Below are positions 58,412 to 63,624 of a stretch of 63,624 nt of DNA, in pieces. How positions within the stretch are numbered: position 1 is the first letter of the stretch; every line of letters starts with the position of its first letter. This stretch comes from Tieghemiomyces parasiticus (taxonomy: Eukaryota; Kickxellomycota; Dimargaritomycetes; Dimargaritales; Dimargaritaceae). The translations under genes were made by a program, and so were the position numbers. The notes beneath the pieces were generated by a model. It saw only the letters and a program-made list of their open reading frames with translations. It ran no database searches and was not told the origin of the DNA. The stretch lies in assembly GCA_027575765.1 (NCBI GenBank), contig JANBPT010000164.1:1-63624 (forward strand). The letters run 5' to 3'.

Positions 58412-59238
58412 GGTTTTGATAATTTAAAAAGACGGGCGGAGGACTAGAGAGCTGGTTGTCAAAGACGTCCCAGGTAAATAGGTGAGCGGTGAGAGCACGT
58501 CCGGAACAATGCGAATGGCCAGGCGGTGGGGGTCAGTGAGTCGACGGAGGGCGGCTCAGGCGAAAGGGATTGCCCGCGGTTGGCCAACGTGCGAAGATGT
58601 GGGTAATAAGTAGCGTCGGCAAGGGCTAAGCCAAGGTGGGAAATAGCAGTGAGCGAACGAGTGAAGTAGGAATCGGCAAAGTTGGAAACGGATGAAAAGT
58701 CAGGTCTATTGTGGTGATGGCCCGATGGACTGCTGTCGACTTGAGTAGATAGCTGAGCGACGGAACGCGTAGCAATGCGGGTGGACTAGCGCGGAGTGGC
58801 TCCTCATATTGGCATACAGAGCCATCGCGACATTGTTGACGGCCGTTGCGCCGACGACGAACCCCGGTTGTGCAGCGCAGCAGAATGGTAGCTGGGTGCA
58901 ACCAAAGAGCTAGGGCCACCACAGTCCCACTTACGACATCCACGATAGCCTCCTGCGACGCCAACATCGCCTTGCAATGCATACCAGTCTGGTACAATAC
59001 CCTTCCAACGAATTCCGTTTTGGCCCTTGGAGATTGAACTGCCGCCAACCTGCCAAACACCTCCGGCATATTTACACCTGGATTGTCACTACTGTGCCGC
59101 ATCAACGGTAGCTCTTATTATCCTCACTTCCTCCCCTGGACACCATTACCATTCTAGCTTTACCAAACTCCGCTCTCCCTTCTCCCGCTCTGCACCTCCA
59201 TTGTCACTCCGTCCCATTCCGTCCGTTACCTGCCTGCC
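58412..59238. other. divergent promoter region of CDC73 and NUP84
   Basis: 827 bp between the two start codons, probably carrying both promoters. No gene seen; the 159-codon minus-strand frame at 58626-59105 has no domain. Confidence 0.6.
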
Positions 59239-62200
59239 ATGGCTGGCCACCCAGAGGTGATCGACAAGTTTGCCCAGGCCTATGAGCGCGCGCAGGATGG
59301 TCTTACCATCCGCGAGGACGCCGGCCTAGCCCTAATCTTCCGTGACATTTGCGACGAGCAGTGGGACACAGTGCGGCAGTCGGGCGACCAGGATCACTTC
59401 TTCCGTCCGAACCGCCGCCTCCCGCCGGGCACTACCGGCCAAACCGAGACCATGTGGCGGGCCGAGTGCACCACCTGGGACCTGATCCATCGCCTCTACC
59501 TGGAACGTCTGACTGGAGGCAACGACGAATCCACCCCGTCGGAAACCGGGGTACGCCCCCTAGCTACCGACCACCAGCTGGTCGAGGAACTGTTCGAGCG
59601 TGACTCCCAGCTGCGCGAGGTCAACTTGGTCCGCATGTGGTTGGAGCAGATCGCCCCAAAGTTTGACCCGGCCCCACCTCGTTCGGGGTACTGGGTATAC
59701 ACCCGTGGTGAACTCCAGCAGCAGCAGCGCGCACAGCCAGCAGCCCTCCCGCGGCAGTTTGCCCCTGGGGCCGACCCGGGCTCGCCCTTTGCGCTGAACC
59801 GACCCAATCCGCTCGGGAATATGCTTAACAAACCCCGCGCCCCAGGGGTCCCCGCGGGCGGCAATGGAGGTGGCGGCGCGGACACCCTGCGCGCCGCGGC
59901 CACCCTTGCCGCTGGAAACGCCCGGGTCGCCGCCGCTCGCGTCACTTCTCTCGACCCGGACGCACCCATCCGCGAGCATAAGGCCCTTCATATTGAGGAT
60001 GAGACGTATGAGCGCGACCTGGTCACCACGCTGTTCCGCTACATCCGTCGGGGTCAGGTCGACGAAGCCGCGGCGCTCTGCGACGCCAGCGGGATGGCCT
60101 GGCGGTCCGCCAGTATCCGTGGCGGCCTGTTCTTCCGGGATTCCCAGCTGGAGACCCCGGCAGAACAGGCTGACCTGATGGAATCCGATATGGACCCAGA
60201 CCTGTCCAGCTCTCCGGCACCCGTCGTAGTTGGCACCCTGCACCGCACCCTGTGGAAGCGGGCCTGTCTGACCCTGGCACGCGACACCGCCCTGTCCGCT
60301 ACCGAACGTGCTCTCTACGCTGCCCTCACCGGATGCCTAGACCACGTCTTGCCGGCCTGCGAGACATGGGAGGACTACCTTTGGGCATACTACACGGCCA
60401 TCGTCGAGGGTCGTGTAGATCGGTGCCTTGCCCGTCGCTCAGTTCAGGTGGTGCTCAACGAGGGCGCGCCGGATACCCCGGTCGACCCCAAATGGGACTT
60501 GGCCACCCTGCTAGGCCCAACCGGTCCCCTGACACCGCCGCCCAGCGAGCCCGATCTGGCCGGCTGTAGTGATGACGATGACCTAGCCCCGGCCACCGTC
60601 TTTGACCGGATGGCCCACGCCCGCAACGACACTGTGGCCACGGAGGCCAGTACCGATCCGTATCGCCGCATCCAGTCTCTGATCATCCTGGGTCGCCTCG
60701 ACGAGCTCCTGGACGAGTTTGCCCGCCAGGTGCACCCACACTACGACACCCAGCTCGAACCAGCTGTCCTGGCCTACGGCCGCGCCGGGCTCGACCCCGC
60801 AACGGGCGACGGTCGGTCCACCCCAGCCGCGGCCACCGACGCCGAGATGGAGATTGGTCAAGGGCTCAGCCTGATCGAGCCCGATCCAGCCGCTCCCCGG
60901 CGAGTGGCTTTCGCAACGGATAGCACCACCGGCGGCGACGCCCATCCGGAACTCGCGCTGGTGGATGCCCCCGTGCAGCCCGACATTCTGCGCTTGGTGG
61001 CCCATCTCACTCTGTATCTCCGCGCCCATGGCGTTACGACCCCCAATCTGGCCGGCGATGCCATTATTTACCGGTTCGTGCGATATCTGATTCAGCTGGT
61101 GCATGGTCGCCCCACTCCAGCCCGCGTGGACTCTAGCGTCTTTAATACCACCTCGGCTCCCCCTGTTGGGCGGCATTCGCTGGGCCACCAGTCCCTCATG
61201 GCCCAGTTCAACCGCGCGCGCCGCCCCACCGATATTTTCGGTCTAAGTGAGGCTACCAAGGACGCCGGTAGCGGCGGGTCCCTGCTGGCGGACGAAGGAC
61301 CCTCCTCGGCCGCCGAATGGGTGGCGCTCTACACTGCCCGCTTGCCTCTCGCTTGGCAGGTCCCAGTCTACGCCCAATACCTGGTCGGTATCACGGCGCC
61401 CTTCGAACCGCAACGTCAACACGCGCTCCGGCGCGCCACCACTGCCGGATTGCCCGTCCGGCCCTGCGCCCGCCTGGCCGCCGACACCATTCTGAACGGG
61501 GCCCTGGCCCGTGATGACCCAGCCGCCCGCCAGCTGCTGGGGTCTGGCCTGACTGGCTCCCGCGACTCACGCCGCTTGACCGGCGTGCATGACCCGGTCA
61601 GCGACGAGGACCGGTGGCTGATCCGGGCCCTGGAGTGGCTAGGCTACGATCCCGAGTTGTACCTTCTATTACTGTTGCGCTGCAACACTCTGGCGCGGTA
61701 TTTTTTGACCCGCGGTCGCCTCCATGCCTGCCGTGCCCTGTTGCACGCCGTACCGGATGACCTGATCCGCCGCGGTTGGGTCGAGGCCGTGCAGAAGCTG
61801 GACGAGGGCGAGAACCTAGGGCTAGACCCCGTGGACGATGCGGAAGGGGAGGAGAACGGGGCGGATGCCCTCTCCGCCGCGGAGACCTTCGACTGGCAGC
61901 TTGGGTGGGACGAACGGGCGGAGCGGGAAGAGGCACAGGACACCGACCAGGACTTCAACGTGTCCGAGAGCAGTTTCTGGCTTGCATCCTCGTCCACCAC
62001 CCACCCGCGTGACGCGGACGCCCGAATCCGTAAGCGTCGGCGTGAGCTCCTCCAGGGGGTCCAGGAGTTTTACCACTACCGTAACCTCATCGAATGTTTT
62101 ACGGCTTTCGAGGAGTGGGCGGAGAGCATGGCGCGGAAACCGCTCCACGCTGCCCCGGGTAACACCGACGGTGGGGGGGTACCCCCCGCCACCACCACCG

Positions 62201-62667
62201 ACGCACCAGCCACCCGCAGTCGCAAAGCCCGGGCTTCGGCCGTTCAGCGGACTCAGGCCACCCGGTTCACCGAATGGGCCGAGTCGTTCCGCGGGCTCAC
62301 CAAACGTACCACCGACCATTTCCGCCACGTCCTGGAATCCGACTGGCTTTCAGACAGTCTCCATTCCAACGGCGTGACTTTAGCAGCTGAACGCCGTAAC
62401 GCCGAGCTGGAAACCCTGCGCGCGTTCTACATCCCTGAGGTTACCTGCCGCCTCCACGCCATCCTGTACCAAAGTCGGGAGGTAATTCCGGAAAATTTGA
62501 CCCTCAGCTTGGAGCTCAGCCAACTGGTGGCTAGTGAGGACCACCGTCTGTACCGCGAGTTCATGAAGGCCGAGCGGTTGCCCGAACTCATGGACCTGTT
62601 TGCGCGGTCGGCAATGGCCATCCTGGAGACCGGGTCGACCTCTGCGTTTCGGACTGCTGTCCAGTGA
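59239..62667 (+). CDS. NUP84: nucleoporin of the Nup84/Nup107 family
   Basis: Single exon, 1142 residues. The protein is alpha-helical throughout, without a signal or membrane segment. Family hallmarks include IREHKALHIEDETYERDLVT and LFRYIRRGQVDEAAALC (about 235-280), with GMAWRSASIRGG after it, and YTARLPLAWQVPVYAQYL in the C-terminal half. These belong to the Nup84/Nup107 scaffold of the Y-complex (Nup107-160), which shapes the nuclear pore. The C-terminus (helical, ending near ELMDLFARSAMAIL) contacts Nup133 in other species. Low-complexity Gly/Ala/Pro insertions (about 165-230 and 440-460) and length (yeast 726, human 925) make it large for the family. Identification is firm at family level. 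Confidence 0.88.
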   Translation: MAGHPEVIDKFAQAYERAQDGLTIREDAGLALIFRDICDEQWDTVRQSGDQDHFFRPNRRLPPGTTGQTETMWRAECTTWDLIHRLYLERLTGGNDESTPSETGVRPLATDHQLVEELFERDSQLREVNLVRMWLEQIAPKFDPAPPRSGYWVYTRGELQQQQRAQPAALPRQFAPGADPGSPFALNRPNPLGNMLNKPRAPGVPAGGNGGGGADTLRAAATLAAGNARVAAARVTSLDPDAPIREHKALHIEDETYERDLVTTLFRYIRRGQVDEAAALCDASGMAWRSASIRGGLFFRDSQLETPAEQADLMESDMDPDLSSSPAPVVVGTLHRTLWKRACLTLARDTALSATERALYAALTGCLDHVLPACETWEDYLWAYYTAIVEGRVDRCLARRSVQVVLNEGAPDTPVDPKWDLATLLGPTGPLTPPPSEPDLAGCSDDDDLAPATVFDRMAHARNDTVATEASTDPYRRIQSLIILGRLDELLDEFARQVHPHYDTQLEPAVLAYGRAGLDPATGDGRSTPAAATDAEMEIGQGLSLIEPDPAAPRRVAFATDSTTGGDAHPELALVDAPVQPDILRLVAHLTLYLRAHGVTTPNLAGDAIIYRFVRYLIQLVHGRPTPARVDSSVFNTTSAPPVGRHSLGHQSLMAQFNRARRPTDIFGLSEATKDAGSGGSLLADEGPSSAAEWVALYTARLPLAWQVPVYAQYLVGITAPFEPQRQHALRRATTAGLPVRPCARLAADTILNGALARDDPAARQLLGSGLTGSRDSRRLTGVHDPVSDEDRWLIRALEWLGYDPELYLLLLLRCNTLARYFLTRGRLHACRALLHAVPDDLIRRGWVEAVQKLDEGENLGLDPVDDAEGEENGADALSAAETFDWQLGWDERAEREEAQDTDQDFNVSESSFWLASSSTTHPRDADARIRKRRRELLQGVQEFYHYRNLIECFTAFEEWAESMARKPLHAAPGNTDGGGVPPATTTDAPATRSRKARASAVQRTQATRFTEWAESFRGLTKRTTDHFRHVLESDWLSDSLHSNGVTLAAERRNAELETLRAFYIPEVTCRLHAILYQSREVIPENLTLSLELSQLVASEDHRLYREFMKAERLPELMDLFARSAMAILETGSTSAFRTAVQ

Positions 62668-62854
62668 AGTGAAATTTGGCCCCTGCTTATCGCGAGGGTT
62701 GCGAATATGTGACTAAAATAGGTCAGGCTTGCGTCTTGTTTTGAAACGAGGGTGAATGTTGTGGGTTTATTTTACTAATACAATAACTGCCGTTTGGCTA
62801 TTAATTACCCAATTAGGTTGCGTGGTAATGCGATGATGATGATACACAAGCGGT
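62668..62854. other. convergent 3' intergenic region
   Basis: Short spacer between the NUP84-type gene and the SPFH gene. It contains AT-rich sequence and a (GAT)n-like tract near 62831-62841. Confidence 0.5.
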
Positions 62855-63624
62855 TTACACAGGACCCATCTGACTGGCCAGGATGGCGCTCTGAACGATG
62901 GAGGAAGGATCGGGTCCACTATGCGTAGGCGGTTGTTTATCAGACCGAATGTCCTTAGACTTCCCCGGCGATTTCTGTGCCGGAGGGGGCGCTGACGGCG
63001 ACGACGATCTGGGCATTGGTGCCGACGCGGCGGAAGCTGAAGCTTCGTGGGCTGTCTTTGGCGAGGTCAAGGCCGTACGAAACTCTGGATCGGTACTGTC
63101 CATGATTTGTTGCACTAGTTCCGACCGTTCCTCACCAGACCCAGAGGTAGCTGCATGGATCATGGTCTCAGATGGGGTCGGACCGGCCATAGGCATAAAC
63201 AGAAGCTTGCTATTCGGCTGTTTGGCCATATTCTGCATGGTCTCCAGATACTTAAACTGCACGGCTGCAGGAAAGTCCAGTAGCTCGGCCACCTGGCGCA
63301 TTAGCTTGGCAGATTCCACTTCGGCGCGGGCTGCAATGATCCGCGCCTCCCCGATGCGCTTCTGAGTGGCGGCACTCGAGAGAGATTCCTGGAGTTCGGG
63401 TGAGAAGGTGAGGTCCTTGAAGAGTACTGACTCAACATCCGCCCCCCACGCCTGCGCCGGTACGTCAATGCTATCGCGGATACCCTCGGCGATGATCTCG
63501 CGGTTTTCGATAATGTCCTGTAGTTCGCGGCCACCCAGAACCGCCCTTAGCGTCGTTTGAGCACGTTCGACAAGCGCGGCTTGAACATCCACGACGCCGT
63601 AGGTGGCTTGGTACGGGTCCTTGA
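62855..63624 (-). CDS. stomatin-like SPFH-domain protein (partial, runs off right edge)
   Basis: Open to the window end: the frame before 63592 continues as KDPYQATYGVV, so the GTG there is not a start. At least 256 residues are present. The SPFH core shows ALVERAQTTLRAVLGGRELQ, WGADVESVLFKDL and SPELQESLSSAATQKRIGEA. The coiled C-terminal part (ARIIAARAEVESAKL) and VQFKYLETMQNMA match stomatin and podocin relatives. The N-terminal membrane-hairpin portion is outside the window. A Ser/Pro-rich tail of about 70 residues follows. SPFH proteins oligomerise at membranes and organise microdomains; which membrane cannot be told here. Confidence 0.88.
   Translation of the reverse strand, partial: KDPYQATYGVVDVQAALVERAQTTLRAVLGGRELQDIIENREIIAEGIRDSIDVPAQAWGADVESVLFKDLTFSPELQESLSSAATQKRIGEARIIAARAEVESAKLMRQVAELLDFPAAVQFKYLETMQNMAKQPNSKLLFMPMAGPTPSETMIHAATSGSGEERSELVQQIMDSTDPEFRTALTSPKTAHEASASAASAPMPRSSSPSAPPPAQKSPGKSKDIRSDKQPPTHSGPDPSSIVQSAILASQMGPV

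Noticed and set aside
1..63624. Transposons, CRISPR arrays, rRNA, tRNA or viral genes
   Set aside because: I looked for reverse-transcriptase and transposase motifs, terminal repeats, regular short repeats and conserved RNA sequences and found none I could support; small diverged elements could have been missed by eye.

Overview
The window is nuclear DNA of a fungus. The support is GC-rich coding sequence, spliceosomal introns of 130-280 nt (donors GTAAGT, GTGAGT or GTAGGT, acceptors YAG or AAG, CTAAC-type branch sites) and a gene set typical of fungi: a self-sufficient P450 of the CYP505/P450foxy type, a Cys-3/Zip1-type sulfur bZIP factor, a GH18 chitinase, an Lro1-type acyltransferase, a secreted subtilase and a ten-finger TFIIIA. 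An early-diverging (zygomycete-grade) filamentous fungus is my guess from gene style; the sequence does not prove it.

Layout, left to right: a 3' gene fragment (1-75); ATP synthase subunit e (+); the P450-reductase fusion (-); a gene-poor stretch; a repeat-rich CsbD-like protein (-); the sulfur-type bZIP factor (+); SNW1/SKIP splicing factor (+); a small possible membrane-protein gene (-); bifunctional GARS-AIRS purine enzyme (+); RPL22 (-); QCR7 of complex III (-); chitinase (+); TOM40 (-); cytosolic Asn-tRNA synthetase (-) head-to-head with a WDR89-like WD40 protein (+); a 3.5 kb blank stretch; a tandem nucleoside-diphosphate-kinase-domain protein with a very long disordered tail (+); subtilisin-like protease (-); another 3.6 kb blank stretch; Lro1/PDAT (-); TFIIIA (-); CDC73 of the Paf1 complex (-) divergent from NUP84/NUP107 (+); and a stomatin-like SPFH gene that runs off the right end (-).

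Most genes are unlinked housekeeping functions: mitochondrial energy and import (ATP21, QCR7, TOM40), translation and 5S rRNA transcription (RPL22, AsnRS, TFIIIA), mRNA synthesis and splicing (CDC73, SNW1), nuclear pore, purine and lipid synthesis. The accessory, outward-facing genes are the P450, chitinase and subtilase, and all three are single-exon. I see no transposon, CRISPR array, tRNA or rRNA gene.

No clearly new biological system was found. The best leads are four perfect TCACGTGA palindromes, all non-coding and each upstream of a growth-related gene (one of them, at RPL22, beside a telomere-like CCCTAACCC element); a strong bias for extremely short first coding exons (9-43 nt), which hides the true starts of several genes; an unusual N-terminal extension on the P450 fusion; and a tandem NDK protein with a roughly 930-residue low-complexity tail.
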